Assembly (NCBI GenBank): GCA_050734155.1
Contig: JBOHUD010000100.1
Coordinates: 1 to 64,000 of the forward strand
Direction of reading: 5' to 3'
Source of the DNA: Aeolococcus sp050734155
GTDB lineage: Bacteria; Chloroflexota; Dormibacteria; Aeolococcales; Aeolococcaceae
Length of the DNA: 64,000 nucleotides
Positions within the stretch are counted from its first letter, which is position 1. Each line of letters starts with the position of its first letter. Both the position numbers and the translations under genes were made by a program. Shown in pieces: positions 27,999 to 37,373 of the stretch. The notes below the pieces were generated by a model. That model worked only from the letters and a program-made list of their open reading frames with translations, searched no databases and was not told the origin of the DNA.

Positions 27999-30026
27999 TC
28001 ATGTGGCGACGCTGCCGGGTGAGGCCACCGGCTCCGGGGCCAGCCGGGGCTGGCGGCGGCCGACCAGCTCGGCCGGCTCTGGAACGGACGCGGGCCGCCG
28101 CAGCGCGGCGAGACCCGCCGGCCGGGTTGGCAGCGTCAGCAGGGCCTGGACGATGAAGAATCGACGGAGGTTCGCAAAGACGGACCAGAGCGGCAGGTAG
28201 ACGACCTTGGCGGCCCTCCCGTAGACGGCGGCGAGCAGCGCCAGGACGTAGATCCCGGGCACCATCGTCAGCAGGACCACGATGAGAAGCGTCCCCAGGT
28301 TGGTCCGGTAGGCCGGAACCAGGACGGCGAGCTGGATGGCGTGGATCATGATGAGCAGCCGCAGCACCCCGGTGATGCGCGCCACGAACAGGCGCAGCAT
28401 CGCGAACCAGGCGCGGGGGCCGGTGGCGCCGGCGCGAAAGGGGACGTGCCGCGCGAACATGTGCATCCCCGCACGATTCCAGCGGATCCGCTGCCGGCTC
28501 AGCGTTCGGACCGTCGAGGGGACGTCCTCGTAGATGCGCACCTTCACATCCAGGACGGTGCGGTAGCCGAGGCGGCCGAGGACCATGGTGAGGTCGGAGT
28601 CCTCCCCGTTGATCCCATCGGTGAAGCCCCCGAACCCGAGCACGGGCTCGCGCCGGAAGGCGGCGAACGTGCCGGGCACGCACTGGATGGCATCGACCAC
28701 CTGGAGCGCACGCCGAGAGAGCCCGAAGCCCATCAGGCACTCGAACAGCCGCATCTGGTGGATCCAGGAGCGCCCCTCCGACGGCTGCACCAGAGCAGAC
28801 ACCTCGCCGACCGACGGATCGGTGAACCAGCGCTGCGCGTAGGTCAGCGCCTCATGGTCGATGGAGACGTCGGCGTCGATGCGCACCACGATCTCCGCGC
28901 GGGTCTGGGCCAGCGCGGCGTTGAGAGCGCGCACCTTGCCACCGTGCTCGACGTCGACGACCGTCCCGGTGGCGGCGCGGAATCGCTTGATCGTTCGCCT
29001 GGCGATGGCGGCGGTGCGATCGGTGGAGCCGTCGTTGCCGACGATCACGCGGACGGGGCCGCCGTAGGTCACGGCAGCCCCGTCGATGGAGGTCAGGCAG
29101 GCGGCGATCAGCTGGCCCTCGTTGTGCGCGGGCACGATCACATCGATGGCCGGGCGCTCCTCGGTGAGCGGCGGCGGGGGCGGACCCACCGCCTGGAGCA
29201 CGAGCAGGACGCAGTAGATGACCGTGAGCACCAGCGACGGCAGCGCGTAGGACAGAACGATGGGGAGCAGGCCCTGCGCGTCCCACAGCGCCCGGCCGAA
29301 GGGCAGCGCCCACAGCAGTGCGACCGCGGCCACCAGAACCATGCTGATGATCACGGTGTTGCCGAGCCATCCCTGGTTGCGGCGGGGCAGGTCGACAGGC
29401 TTGGGGAGCATGAAGGTGAGGAACGTCAGCCGCATGAAGACGATGATCCCCACGACGTTCGCCAGCAGGTTTCCCTGCAGTCCGAAGGGCTGGATCGGCC
29501 ACCCGGTGAGCGCTCCCAGCATGATCTGGGTGGCGTCGAGGCAGATCATGGCGGCGAGGTACCAGAGTGCCTGGGCGGCCACCATCGCACGGCGCAGTGG
29601 CGCGGCGCGCAGCGACACGGCCAGCCCGAGGATGTAGGCGACGAGCACGAACCGCGTACCCAGGTGCGCGTGCACGACATAGCCGGCGACGGTCGCGGAG
29701 TTGTGCACCGCGAGACGCGCGAGGCCGCCGACGAGCCCGCCGTAGAGGCGGTCGATGGAGTCGACGCCGGCGCCGATGTAGAGCAGGGAGAGCACGAAGA
29801 AGAACACGAAGAACCACGTGGTCCGCCACGGGGACGGGGCCGGCGGCGGCACGGGCAGAACCACGTGTGCCTTTCCGTCGCCGCGGTCGTCCCGGTAGGA
29901 TCTGCGCAGAGGAGCCGCGATCAGGATGGCGAGCAGGGCCAGATCGGCGATCAGCAGGAGCGCGCCCGGCCCGTCGACGAGGGCGCTGCTCACCTCATCG
30001 GCCCGTGACTCGGGTGGTGACGCCAT
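27999..30026 (-). CDS. Membrane-embedded family 2 glycosyltransferase
   Basis: 675 aa from ATG 30026. Seven or eight hydrophobic segments occupy residues 20-290. The GT-A domain then starts with AIDVIVPAHNEGQLIAACL, VGNDGSTDRT (UDP-sugar site), RIDADVSID (DxD-like), TDGINGEDSDLTM (ED) and SRQRIRWNRAG (Q/RxxRW). These are hallmarks of processive inverting polysaccharide synthases. TM helices follow at the C-terminus. It probably makes a surface polysaccharide. Divergent from the lipoprotein gene 28 bp away. Confidence 0.9.
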   Translation of the reverse strand: MASPPESRADEVSSALVDGPGALLLIADLALLAILIAAPLRRSYRDDRGDGKAHVVLPVPPPAPSPWRTTWFFVFFFVLSLLYIGAGVDSIDRLYGGLVGGLARLAVHNSATVAGYVVHAHLGTRFVLVAYILGLAVSLRAAPLRRAMVAAQALWYLAAMICLDATQIMLGALTGWPIQPFGLQGNLLANVVGIIVFMRLTFLTFMLPKPVDLPRRNQGWLGNTVIISMVLVAAVALLWALPFGRALWDAQGLLPIVLSYALPSLVLTVIYCVLLVLQAVGPPPPPLTEERPAIDVIVPAHNEGQLIAACLTSIDGAAVTYGGPVRVIVGNDGSTDRTAAIARRTIKRFRAATGTVVDVEHGGKVRALNAALAQTRAEIVVRIDADVSIDHEALTYAQRWFTDPSVGEVSALVQPSEGRSWIHQMRLFECLMGFGLSRRALQVVDAIQCVPGTFAAFRREPVLGFGGFTDGINGEDSDLTMVLGRLGYRTVLDVKVRIYEDVPSTVRTLSRQRIRWNRAGMHMFARHVPFRAGATGPRAWFAMLRLFVARITGVLRLLIMIHAIQLAVLVPAYRTNLGTLLIVVLLTMVPGIYVLALLAAVYGRAAKVVYLPLWSVFANLRRFFIVQALLTLPTRPAGLAALRRPASVPEPAELVGRRQPRLAPEPVASPGSVAT

Positions 30027-30054
30027 CGGTGTGGCCGCAGGACGAGAGGGGAGA

Positions 30055-30972
30055 GTGAAGCGGCATCCGGGGAGGGGGGCAGCGCAGTGCGCGATCGGAG
30101 CTCTGGCGCTCCTGGTCGGCGCCTCGGTTGTGGCGTGCAACGCGCCCAGTGGAGGTGCTTCCGCAACCCGGTCGAGCGCCACTCAGCCGACGCAGCCGGT
30201 GCCGGCGCCCGGCTCCAGCCGGCTCACCTGGCTCATCGCCGCGTCGGCGCTGACCCGCCTGCGCAGCCTCGACGCCCAGTCGCCGCTGGCGGCGCGGTTC
30301 TTCGACAACGCCGGCACCGATGTCCTGGTCGGCCCGCGGGCCGCGGGCATCCCGAGCGGCTGGCGAAGCGTTCCCACCGCGGGATTTCGCAGCTACGCGG
30401 ACCTGGCCAGCGCCATCGCCGCGGGAACGCTCGATGCGTCGATCACCACTGTCCTCTACGACCCGGAAGCGTGGCAGTTCACACCCATCGCCGAGCAGCG
30501 CGATCCCGGACGGTACGCGCAGCTGGCCGCCGACCTGTGCCGCAGCCACCACCTGCGCCTCATCGTCACGCCTGCGGTCGATCTCACCCAGGTCCTCTCC
30601 CCGGGGGCGGCCGACGCGCGCTCCGCCTTTCTGTCGCTGGGGATCGCAGGACAGGCGGCTCGGGCCGGGGACACCGTGGTGATCCAGGCGCAGCGCTACG
30701 AGGCCGACACCGCCCAGTACCGCGCCTTCGTCGTCCAGGCCGCTGCGCAGGCGCGAGCCGCGAACCCCGGTGTCACCGTTCTTGCCGGTCTGAGCACGGG
30801 CCCGGGGGGGAAGCCCGTCAACGCCGGCGACCTCTACAGCGCGTACCAGGCGACGCGGGACTCTGTGCAGGGCTACTGGCTCAACATCCCCGCGCAGGGA
30901 GCCGACTGCCCGACCTGCACCCAGCCCAGGCCGGACGTCGCCGCCGGCTTCCTGCAGATGGTGTCGCGGTGA
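30055..30972 (+). CDS. Lipoprotein, conserved hypothetical
   Basis: 305 aa; GTG 30055 preceded by GAGAGGGGAGA, which fixes the start. Signal peptide with basic KRHPGRG, a hydrophobic ALALLVG run and lipobox ASVVAC. After a Ser/Thr/Pro linker (about 30-55), the mature part alternates strands and helices with SITTVLYDPEAWQFTPIAEQRD, RLIVTPAVDL and a late CPTC pair, suggesting a TIM-barrel-like extracytoplasmic domain. Not assigned to a known enzyme. Its position beside a polysaccharide synthase hints at a cell-envelope role. Confidence 0.75.
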   Translation: MKRHPGRGAAQCAIGALALLVGASVVACNAPSGGASATRSSATQPTQPVPAPGSSRLTWLIAASALTRLRSLDAQSPLAARFFDNAGTDVLVGPRAAGIPSGWRSVPTAGFRSYADLASAIAAGTLDASITTVLYDPEAWQFTPIAEQRDPGRYAQLAADLCRSHHLRLIVTPAVDLTQVLSPGAADARSAFLSLGIAGQAARAGDTVVIQAQRYEADTAQYRAFVVQAAAQARAANPGVTVLAGLSTGPGGKPVNAGDLYSAYQATRDSVQGYWLNIPAQGADCPTCTQPRPDVAAGFLQMVSR

Positions 30973-30984
30973 ACGCACGGTCGG

Positions 30985-32226
30985 TCAGCTGTTGATGCTC
31001 ACACTTGCCGTCATCCCGGGCAGCGCCTGTTTGGGTTTGGCGGCGAGGTGGAAGACGACGTCGTACTCCACCTGGCTCGAGCCCTGCACGGCCTGGGGGA
31101 TGATCTGAGCCAGGGTGACGGTGGCGCCGGTGTCGGGCAGCGCGTTGAAGGTGGCCGTCGCCGCCTGCCCGACATGCAGCCGCGAGACGTCGGACTCGGC
31201 CACCTGGGCGAGCACCACCCAATTCCCATCGGCTGCCAGCCGGATGACCGGGGACAGCTGGTTGCCCTGCGTCGGCGGCACCGGCGCCGTCGGCGCGAAC
31301 AGCTGCAATGGTGAGGAGTTGGTCACCAGCGACTGCGGTCCGGCGTACTTCTGCACTCCGGAGTCGCCGACGATCTCGCCGACGGAGCCGGCCACCTCGC
31401 TGATCACTCCCGACACCGGTGCCCTCAGGACCATGCTGTCGAGTGCCTGCTGGTCGATGGCGACCTGGGCCTGGGCTGTGGCCACGTTGGCCTGCGCCGC
31501 GGCGAGCTGGGCGCCCTGGTTCGCAGGCTGCGCCGCGGTGACAGGACTGCCCTGGGCCATGGCCAGGTCGAGCTGATAGAGGCTGACCTGGCGCTGGGAT
31601 TGGTCGGCTGAGGCTCGAGCTGCGGCAAGTGCGTGCTGGTAGTCGGCGGTGCGCTGCGCGATCGCCTGGCGATCCTGGGCCACCTGGCGCGAGTTGGAGA
31701 TGCATTCGGTCTGCTGAGGGCCTCCCGAGCAGAGCGATGCGGACGCCTGCTGGTCGCCGCCCAGGGTTGTCTGGGCGTCGCGGATCGATTGCTGTGCCTG
31801 GACGATGCTGAGGTTGTTGACGGACGCCATGTCCGCCGCCGCCTGCTGCGCGCCGGCCAGCTGCGCCTGGATGGCCTGCACGGTGAAGCCGAGCGCATTG
31901 GTCTGGGTGCCGCCCGCCTCCACGTACTGAAGGTTGGCCTGGGCTGCGGCCAGCTCGGCGCGGGCCCCGTCCAGCTGCAGCTGGGCTGCCGCTGCGTCCT
32001 GGGCGGCCAGGACCTGGCCGGCCACGACATGCTGACCGACGCTGACACTGATCTGCTCGAGCGCGCCGCGATCCTGGAAGCTCAGGGCCAGCTGTTCTGC
32101 CGGCTGGAGCACGGCGGCGAAGGTTCGACTGCCGGTGAAGTAGGCGGCATGGAGGGTGAAGGCGAGGGCGCCCAATGGGAGAAGGAGCAAGCCTGTGGCT
32201 GTGCCGAACTGCCGTCCATTGAGCAT
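30985..32226 (-). CDS. HlyD-family membrane fusion/adaptor protein
   Basis: 413 aa; ATG 32226 with GGAGGGG upstream. One N-terminal TM (TGLLLLPLGALAFTLHAAYF), then the half lipoyl motif ISVSVGQHVVAGQVLAAQDAA. A long Ala/Gln-rich coiled coil follows (about 95-265, broken by an ASLCSGGPQQTECIS loop), then VLRAPVSGVISEVAGSVGE and a beta-barrel ending ALPGMTASVSI. This is the layout of periplasmic-adaptor-like proteins working with ABC transporters in monoderms. No partner ABC genes are adjacent. It lies before the response-regulator/kinase pair on the same strand. Confidence 0.88.
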   Translation of the reverse strand: MLNGRQFGTATGLLLLPLGALAFTLHAAYFTGSRTFAAVLQPAEQLALSFQDRGALEQISVSVGQHVVAGQVLAAQDAAAAQLQLDGARAELAAAQANLQYVEAGGTQTNALGFTVQAIQAQLAGAQQAAADMASVNNLSIVQAQQSIRDAQTTLGGDQQASASLCSGGPQQTECISNSRQVAQDRQAIAQRTADYQHALAAARASADQSQRQVSLYQLDLAMAQGSPVTAAQPANQGAQLAAAQANVATAQAQVAIDQQALDSMVLRAPVSGVISEVAGSVGEIVGDSGVQKYAGPQSLVTNSSPLQLFAPTAPVPPTQGNQLSPVIRLAADGNWVVLAQVAESDVSRLHVGQAATATFNALPDTGATVTLAQIIPQAVQGSSQVEYDVVFHLAAKPKQALPGMTASVSINS

Positions 32227-32279
32227 CGCGTCACCCCTCCGCAGCGGATCGTGAGTGTAGGAATGCTCAATCCCGACAG

Positions 32280-32984
32280 TCAAGAATTGTCCCGGTCCGC
32301 CTCCCTGATCGCATCCAGCGACCACGCCGCCTTCTGAGCGGCGGCCACGGCGGCGATCTGGGAGCTCACCCCCAGCTTGGACAGCACCCCGCGAACCTGG
32401 CTGCGCACCGTGGCCTCGGACACGAACCACCTGGCGGCGATGGTCTGCACCGAAAGGCCGTCGCACAGGGCGGCGAGAACCTTGGACTCGCGCGGCGTCA
32501 GGGCGCGGAAGGGTGCAAGCCGCTCGCGCACGCGCCGGCGATGGTCGCGCAGCTCACCGAGCAACCGCGACCGCTGCTGCTGGCTGATGATGGCGCGCAG
32601 GTTGGCGGCGTCGAGCACCACCCGGAGCAGCTCCTCGAACGGTCGCGTCTTGTCGACGATGCCGTGGGCGCCGAGCTCGATGCACCTGGCGTTCTGCATC
32701 TGGTTGGAGGAGCCGGTGACGATGATGACCCGGGCTCCGGTCGCGACCAGGGGCGCCACCAGGTCCTCGCCGCGGCCAAAGCCTCCCAGGTGGAGGTCGA
32801 GCAGGACGACATCGGCAGGGTCGGCGCGCAGCTGGCCGAGCACGCTCCGAGGGTTGGTGAGAACCGGCACGTCCACCTCGAGGCCCTCCGCGGTGAGCGC
32901 CGCACGGAGGGTTTGCGCCAGCAACTCGTGGTCGTCCACGATCGCGACCCGGGGCCGCACGGGCGGTACCTGAGGGTCGGTCAC
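32280..32984 (-). CDS. NarL/LuxR-type response regulator 1
   Basis: 234 aa. Receiver: VAIVDDHELLAQTL (acidic pocket DD), VVLLDLHLGGFG (phospho-Asp about 60), VTGSSN (Thr) and VDKTRPFEELL (Lys). LuxR-type HTH: LTPRESKVLAALCDGLSVQTIAARWFVSEATVRSQVRGVLSKLGVSSQ. It ends SSQIAAVAAAQKAAW, nearly the same as the second regulator of this island, so the two are paralogues. Its start overlaps the upstream kinase stop by ATGA; kinase and regulator form one unit. Confidence 0.93.
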   Translation of the reverse strand: MTDPQVPPVRPRVAIVDDHELLAQTLRAALTAEGLEVDVPVLTNPRSVLGQLRADPADVVLLDLHLGGFGRGEDLVAPLVATGARVIIVTGSSNQMQNARCIELGAHGIVDKTRPFEELLRVVLDAANLRAIISQQQRSRLLGELRDHRRRVRERLAPFRALTPRESKVLAALCDGLSVQTIAARWFVSEATVRSQVRGVLSKLGVSSQIAAVAAAQKAAWSLDAIREADRDNS

Positions 32985-34612
32985 ACGGAGGTGTCAACCC
33001 CAGCCGTGGCCGTCGGCGCCGCAGCGCGTTCGGGTTCCCGCCCCCAGTCCCGGGGAGCTGCGCCCGCCACGACGCCGATCTCGATTCCCCTGTTGCCGTC
33101 GCCTCGGGCCATTCCGGCGACGCTCTCCGCCGCCGGCAGCTCGACCACGAAGCAGGCGCCCCCTCCGCGGCTGTCGCGCACCTCGATCCTCCCGCCCATC
33201 TCGGCCAGCAGGCGAGCGCAGACGAACAGGCCGAGGCCACTGCCCCTGGTGGCCGCGCTGGTGCGACCGCGCTGGCCGCGGAGAAAGATCTGCGCCCGAG
33301 CCTCATGCGGGACCCCGGGGCCTTGATCCTCGACGGTGAGCACGACCCTGCCGGCCTCGAGGTGGCCGGTGACGATGATCGGGCTGCCCGGCGCGTGGCG
33401 GCGAGCGTTGACCAGAAGGTTGTGCACCACCGTGGCCACCTCGGAGGGCCGGCCCCGGGCCACCAGGTCGCCGACCAGGAAGGAGATGTCGGCGCCGTGG
33501 CTGCGCTCGGCGGCGATGAGCGGCGCCAGGACCTCCACCGGCCGGAAGTCGGTGGTTTCGCCAGTTTCCGCGGCCGCGGCGGGCGCCCGGATCAGGTCCT
33601 CGAGCCGCGACAGCTCACTGGTCAGCGCCGTCCCCAGCGTCTCGCGGGTGATCTCATCCAGGTCATCCTGGTGGCGGCGCAGGGTGAGGTCGGCGGCGCG
33701 GATGGTGGCCAGTGAGGAGCGCACATCGTGGAGGCGCTCCTCCAACCTGGCGGCCTCGGCCTCGCGGGCGCCGAGGCTGGCCCTGAGGTCGGTGGCGACA
33801 CGGCGGTTGGCCTGGGTGTGGGCCCGCAGCACCCAGCGCGCCTCCGCCTCGCTGCCCAGCAGGGCGCCGGCAGCGGCCAGGACCAGCACGCAGGCCTCGA
33901 CGAAGACGACGAGGTTGATCTGCTGTGCCGACGCCAGCGCGAGGGCGGCGACCACCACCTTGAGGAGGGCGTAGACGGCCAGCCACTGCGGAGTGGCCTG
34001 ACGCGACCTCGCATACCAGGCAGCGGTGAGAGCGAGCAGCCCGCCCCAGACGACCAGGGACACCGAGAGGGCGGCGGTCGGATCGCTGTCCCAGGCGAGC
34101 ACTCCGATCGCCACGGCCAGGAGCACCGAGCCGGCGGCGACGAGGCCGCTCTGGAGCAGGCTGCCCGCCGGCGCTGCCGGCGCCTCGCTCTGAGCGCGCC
34201 AGACCAGCACCGCGACAACCGCGACGACTGCAGACGTCACCATCGCGCCCCAGGCGGGGCTCAGGGAGATGTCGAAGAGCGGCTGGGGCTGGCGCAGCGG
34301 CACAGTGATGCCGAGCAGCAGCGCGGCAGACCCGGCATAGGCGGCCGAGCGGTCATGGACCAGCCGCCAGCGGAAGAGCGCGAACAGCCCGGCGCCGGCG
34401 AGCAGGAGCAGCTGAAGGATCTGCAGGACGCCGAGATCCTGCTCCCGCCCCAGTCCGAGCAGTGGGATCAACAGCACCCAGGCCAGGGAAGCAAAGATGC
34501 CGAGAAGAGCCAGGTGGATGAGCCGGCGAGCCGCCAGGGGAGGTGCCGACCACATCGCCGGGCGTCCACGTTCGATGTCCGCTGCTCCCTGGCCGCGGAG
34601 TGACGCCAACAT
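32981..34612 (-). CDS. Sensor histidine kinase 1
   Basis: 543 aa; ATG 34612 has GGGGAAGGAAGG upstream. Roughly eight hydrophobic segments (about 20-250) form a membrane sensor with no large outer domain. A coiled linker leads to the phospho-His in ERLHDVRSSLATIRAAD. The ATPase domain has N-box VVHNLLVNARRHAPG, G1 VEDQGPGVPHEARAQIF and G2 RGSGLGLFVC. The last 45 residues are unstructured. It phosphorylates regulator 1, encoded immediately downstream with ATGA overlap. It is divergent from the second regulator pair, with the repeated 84-nt element between them. Confidence 0.92.
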   Translation of the reverse strand: MLASLRGQGAADIERGRPAMWSAPPLAARRLIHLALLGIFASLAWVLLIPLLGLGREQDLGVLQILQLLLLAGAGLFALFRWRLVHDRSAAYAGSAALLLGITVPLRQPQPLFDISLSPAWGAMVTSAVVAVVAVLVWRAQSEAPAAPAGSLLQSGLVAAGSVLLAVAIGVLAWDSDPTAALSVSLVVWGGLLALTAAWYARSRQATPQWLAVYALLKVVVAALALASAQQINLVVFVEACVLVLAAAGALLGSEAEARWVLRAHTQANRRVATDLRASLGAREAEAARLEERLHDVRSSLATIRAADLTLRRHQDDLDEITRETLGTALTSELSRLEDLIRAPAAAAETGETTDFRPVEVLAPLIAAERSHGADISFLVGDLVARGRPSEVATVVHNLLVNARRHAPGSPIIVTGHLEAGRVVLTVEDQGPGVPHEARAQIFLRGQRGRTSAATRGSGLGLFVCARLLAEMGGRIEVRDSRGGGACFVVELPAAESVAGMARGDGNRGIEIGVVAGAAPRDWGREPERAAAPTATAGVDTSV

Positions 34613-34657
34613 CGCCTTCCTTCCCCTTCCCGAGTCAAACGCCCCGCGTCTGAGCGG

Positions 34658-34663
34658 AGTATA
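34658..34663 (-). promoter_or_regulatory. -10 box (TATACT) for kinase 1
   Basis: TATACT on the minus strand, the best -10 consensus in this interval, 45 nt before the kinase start. No good -35 at 17-nt spacing, so an activator may be required. Confidence 0.45.
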
Positions 34664-34725
34664 GCCTGCTCCGGGATCGACCGTCCGGCGGGGTCGGTTG
34701 CCCCTCCGCCCCTCGACCAACTCAG

Positions 34726-34809
34726 ATTTCATCAATTCTGATGATGTGCCGGCCCCCAGTCGCTGCGCATGATCGCTTCAATCGGAACGGTGCCGCGGTG
34801 CACCGCTCA
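34726..34809 (+). repeat. 84-nt conserved element, copy A
   Basis: Aligns without gaps to 40534-40617 with 66 of 84 identities; conservation is concentrated in the first 23 nt (20 identical) and last 45 nt (38 identical), with an unconserved 16-nt middle. The blocks carry an imperfect dyad, GATGATGTG and GCGCATGATC, separated by the 16 nt. Copy A lies about 100 nt before response regulator 2. Probably a shared binding site or promoter; a GAACGG...CGCTCA pair within the last block could be an ECF-sigma-type promoter. Confidence 0.7.
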
Positions 34810-34905
34810 CCGCGAGGGCGAGCAGGGGATGGGGGTTCTGCACAGCTGCGAGACGGCCTGTCGCAGGCTGGCCCGCGCACCCGCAAAGACGCGGAAGCGA
34901 AGGCG

Positions 34906-35676
34906 GTGAGCGCGTTGTGGAGCTTGCGAGGCGCGCAGGGGACCATCCGGGAGTCCAGTGGGGGCACCGGCGGGATCCCGGCAGAGGCGGCGGCGGCGGT
35001 CTCGGTGCTGGTTGTCGAGGACCACGAGATGCTGGCGGAGACGCTGGTGCTCGGTCTCTTTGCCAGGGGGTTCGACTGCACCGTGGCCCAGCTCACCGGC
35101 CCCGAGACGGTGCTGACCCAGGCGGCGCGGTTGCGTCCCGCCGTGGTGCTGCTGGACCTGCAGCTGGGCGACACCGACGGCCTGGATCTGATCCCGGGGC
35201 TGCGGGCGCTCGGCGCCAGGATCCTGGTGGTCACGGGATGCACCCATGAGCCCCGGGTGGCGGCGGCGCTGGCGCTGGGCGCCAGCGGGTGGGTGAGCAA
35301 GTCCGAGCCCTTTGAGCGCCTCCTCGAGGCCGCCGAATCCGTGGCACGCAACCGGCCGGTGCAGGACCGCGCGCGACACGAGGAGATGATCGAGCTGGGG
35401 GCGGATTGGCTGGAGACCACCCGCGAGGCGAGGCGGCGCATCGCGCAGCTCACCGCCCGCGAACGTGAGGTGCTCTGGGCGCTGTCCGAGGGGGAGAGCG
35501 CCGCGGACATCGCCAGGGCGCTGGTGGTGTCGCTGGGCACGGTGCGGTGCCACATCCAGGCGATCCTCGGCAAGCTCGACGTGTCCAGCCAGCTGGCGGC
35601 GGTTGCCTACGCCAGCTCGCTGCTCACCTCGGATGGGCCTCCACGTCGCGATGGGCGGCTCGGAGGGCAGCGATGA
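34906..35676 (+). CDS. NarL/LuxR-type response regulator 2
   Basis: 256 aa from GTG 34906 (GAAGG upstream); the frame is open further upstream into the 84-nt element, which argues against earlier starts. Receiver: VLVVEDHEMLAETL, VVLLDLQLGDTDG (phospho-Asp), VTGCTHEPR and VSKSEPFERLL. HTH: LTAREREVLWALSEGESAADIARALVVSLGTVRCHIQAILGKLDVSSQ. Paralogue of regulator 1. ATGA overlap with kinase 2 downstream. The preceding repeat suggests it belongs to the same regulon as the TasA-like operon, possibly as its controller. Confidence 0.92.
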   Translation: MSALWSLRGAQGTIRESSGGTGGIPAEAAAAVSVLVVEDHEMLAETLVLGLFARGFDCTVAQLTGPETVLTQAARLRPAVVLLDLQLGDTDGLDLIPGLRALGARILVVTGCTHEPRVAAALALGASGWVSKSEPFERLLEAAESVARNRPVQDRARHEEMIELGADWLETTREARRRIAQLTAREREVLWALSEGESAADIARALVVSLGTVRCHIQAILGKLDVSSQLAAVAYASSLLTSDGPPRRDGRLGGQR

Positions 35677-37274
35677 CGGTGCTGAGCGCCGTCAGGCTGC
35701 TCACGCGCTCCACCCCGGACTCGTATGCCGGCCCCGACCGGCGCACGATCATCGCCAAGCTCGCCAGCGAGAACACCCCCAGGGTGGTGGGGGGGATGCT
35801 GGCGGGGGTGGTCGTGCTGCCGCTGGTCGGGGTGGGCCTGTTCAGCATCGCACCCGGCCTGTCCGTGGCCGCCGCCTCCGTCGGCGCTGCGGATGCGGCC
35901 CTGGTGGCATTCCTGGCCACGGCTGTGATCCTTCTGCTTCGCTGGCGCCTGGTTGGTGCCGCGGCCAGCGCCCTGCTGTCGGTGGCGATGCTGTTGACGG
36001 GGCTGCTGTTGGTGCCGGCGACCCACTTCGGCGCAGCCGCGCCCAGCTACGCTGTCGCGCTGCACCTGACCTCGGTGGCGTTCATCCTCGCTGCCTGCAT
36101 CGGCGCCGTCGCCCTCCCCGTGGTGGTCGCGGGTCTCCGCCCGACCCTGCTCATCGTGGCCGCGCTCGGTGGTGCGATCGTCGCGGCGGTGCCGCTGGCG
36201 CTCCTTCCATTTGCCGGGGTGCGGGTCGGGGGCGACGGCATCACCGCGGCCTCGGCGATTGAGGGCCTCGGCTGTGCTGCGGTCGCGATCGCGCTGCTCA
36301 ACGGTGGCGTTCGCAGCGGACGGGTGCTCCTCGCCGGGGCAGGTGTGGTGCTGCTGGCCATCGCGGGCGCCCACGCCACACCTCTGTCGTCGACCGGCGC
36401 GTGGAGCGCCCTGCCCTCACTGCTCCTGCTGGTCGGGGCTGTGGAGTTCCTGCTGCTCGCCGGCACCGACCTGAAGTCCACCCTCGATGTCGTGGTGCAC
36501 CACGATGTGCGTGGCCGCCGCCGCTGGGTGGCCGCCGAGACCGAGCTGGATCGGGTTCGCCGGATCCACCGCGGCCGCAGTCACGACCTCACCAGCATGC
36601 TCGCCGCCATGGACGGGACGCTGCTCGTCCTCTCCCTCGAGCGCGGCACGCTCGACGCCGAGGAGCGCAGCCGGCTCATCGCTGCGGTTCGCGACCAGAT
36701 CCAGCAGCTGCGCACCCTGCTGGCCGGGGACGGCGGCGCGGCGCGGCTCTATGACCTCGCCGACCTGCTCGGCGGCATCGTCGCCCTGCATGCGAACGGA
36801 GCTCAACGCGTGCACGCCGAGGTCGACCCGTCGCTGCCGATGCACGGCCACCCCGATCGGGTGATGCTGATCGTCAACAACCTTCTGGACAACACCACCG
36901 CCCATGCCCCGGGCGCCAGGGTCACCCTGCGCGCCGCCCGGGCGGCCAGCGCCGACGGCGACATGGTGGAGATCGCGGTCTCCGACGACGGCCCCGGGCT
37001 CGCAGACGCCGAGCTGGAGAGTGCCTTCGAGCCCGGCTGGCGGGGCAGCGCGGCCACCGCGGTGGCGGGGAGCGGGCTGGGGCTGGCGCAGTGCCGCGAG
37101 CTGGCCGAAGCCGAGGGAGGCCAGATAACCCTGGGCACCGCTGATCCCGCCGCCAGCCCAGGTCATCGGGGCTTGACGGCTCGGATCCTCATCCCGGTGG
37201 GGCCGGCCCGCCCGGCTCACGCGAAGATCGGCAATTTTGCCGATGCCCTGCTCTCCCGGGGCAACTACAACTGA
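35673..37274 (+). CDS. Sensor histidine kinase 2
   Basis: 533 aa, ATG in the ATGA overlap with regulator 2. About eight hydrophobic segments (about 40-270) form a membrane sensor like that of kinase 1. Phospho-His in RGRSHDLTSMLAAMDGTLL (about 308), N-box LIVNNLLDNTTAHAPG, G1 VSDDGPGLADAELESAF and G2 AGSGLGLAQCRELAE. Paralogous to kinase 1 but with a different membrane part. It probably phosphorylates regulator 2; cross-talk between the two pairs is possible because the HTH ends are so alike. Confidence 0.92.
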   Translation: MTVLSAVRLLTRSTPDSYAGPDRRTIIAKLASENTPRVVGGMLAGVVVLPLVGVGLFSIAPGLSVAAASVGAADAALVAFLATAVILLLRWRLVGAAASALLSVAMLLTGLLLVPATHFGAAAPSYAVALHLTSVAFILAACIGAVALPVVVAGLRPTLLIVAALGGAIVAAVPLALLPFAGVRVGGDGITAASAIEGLGCAAVAIALLNGGVRSGRVLLAGAGVVLLAIAGAHATPLSSTGAWSALPSLLLLVGAVEFLLLAGTDLKSTLDVVVHHDVRGRRRWVAAETELDRVRRIHRGRSHDLTSMLAAMDGTLLVLSLERGTLDAEERSRLIAAVRDQIQQLRTLLAGDGGAARLYDLADLLGGIVALHANGAQRVHAEVDPSLPMHGHPDRVMLIVNNLLDNTTAHAPGARVTLRAARAASADGDMVEIAVSDDGPGLADAELESAFEPGWRGSAATAVAGSGLGLAQCRELAEAEGGQITLGTADPAASPGHRGLTARILIPVGPARPAHAKIGNFADALLSRGNYN

Positions 37275-37373
37275 TCCATGTGCCGGTGCGGATGATTCCG
37301 TCCGGCTGAGGATATTTCCGCCCACCGGTCGGCAGGAAACCGAGACGGGGGCGGGCAAGAGAGGAGGTTCTCT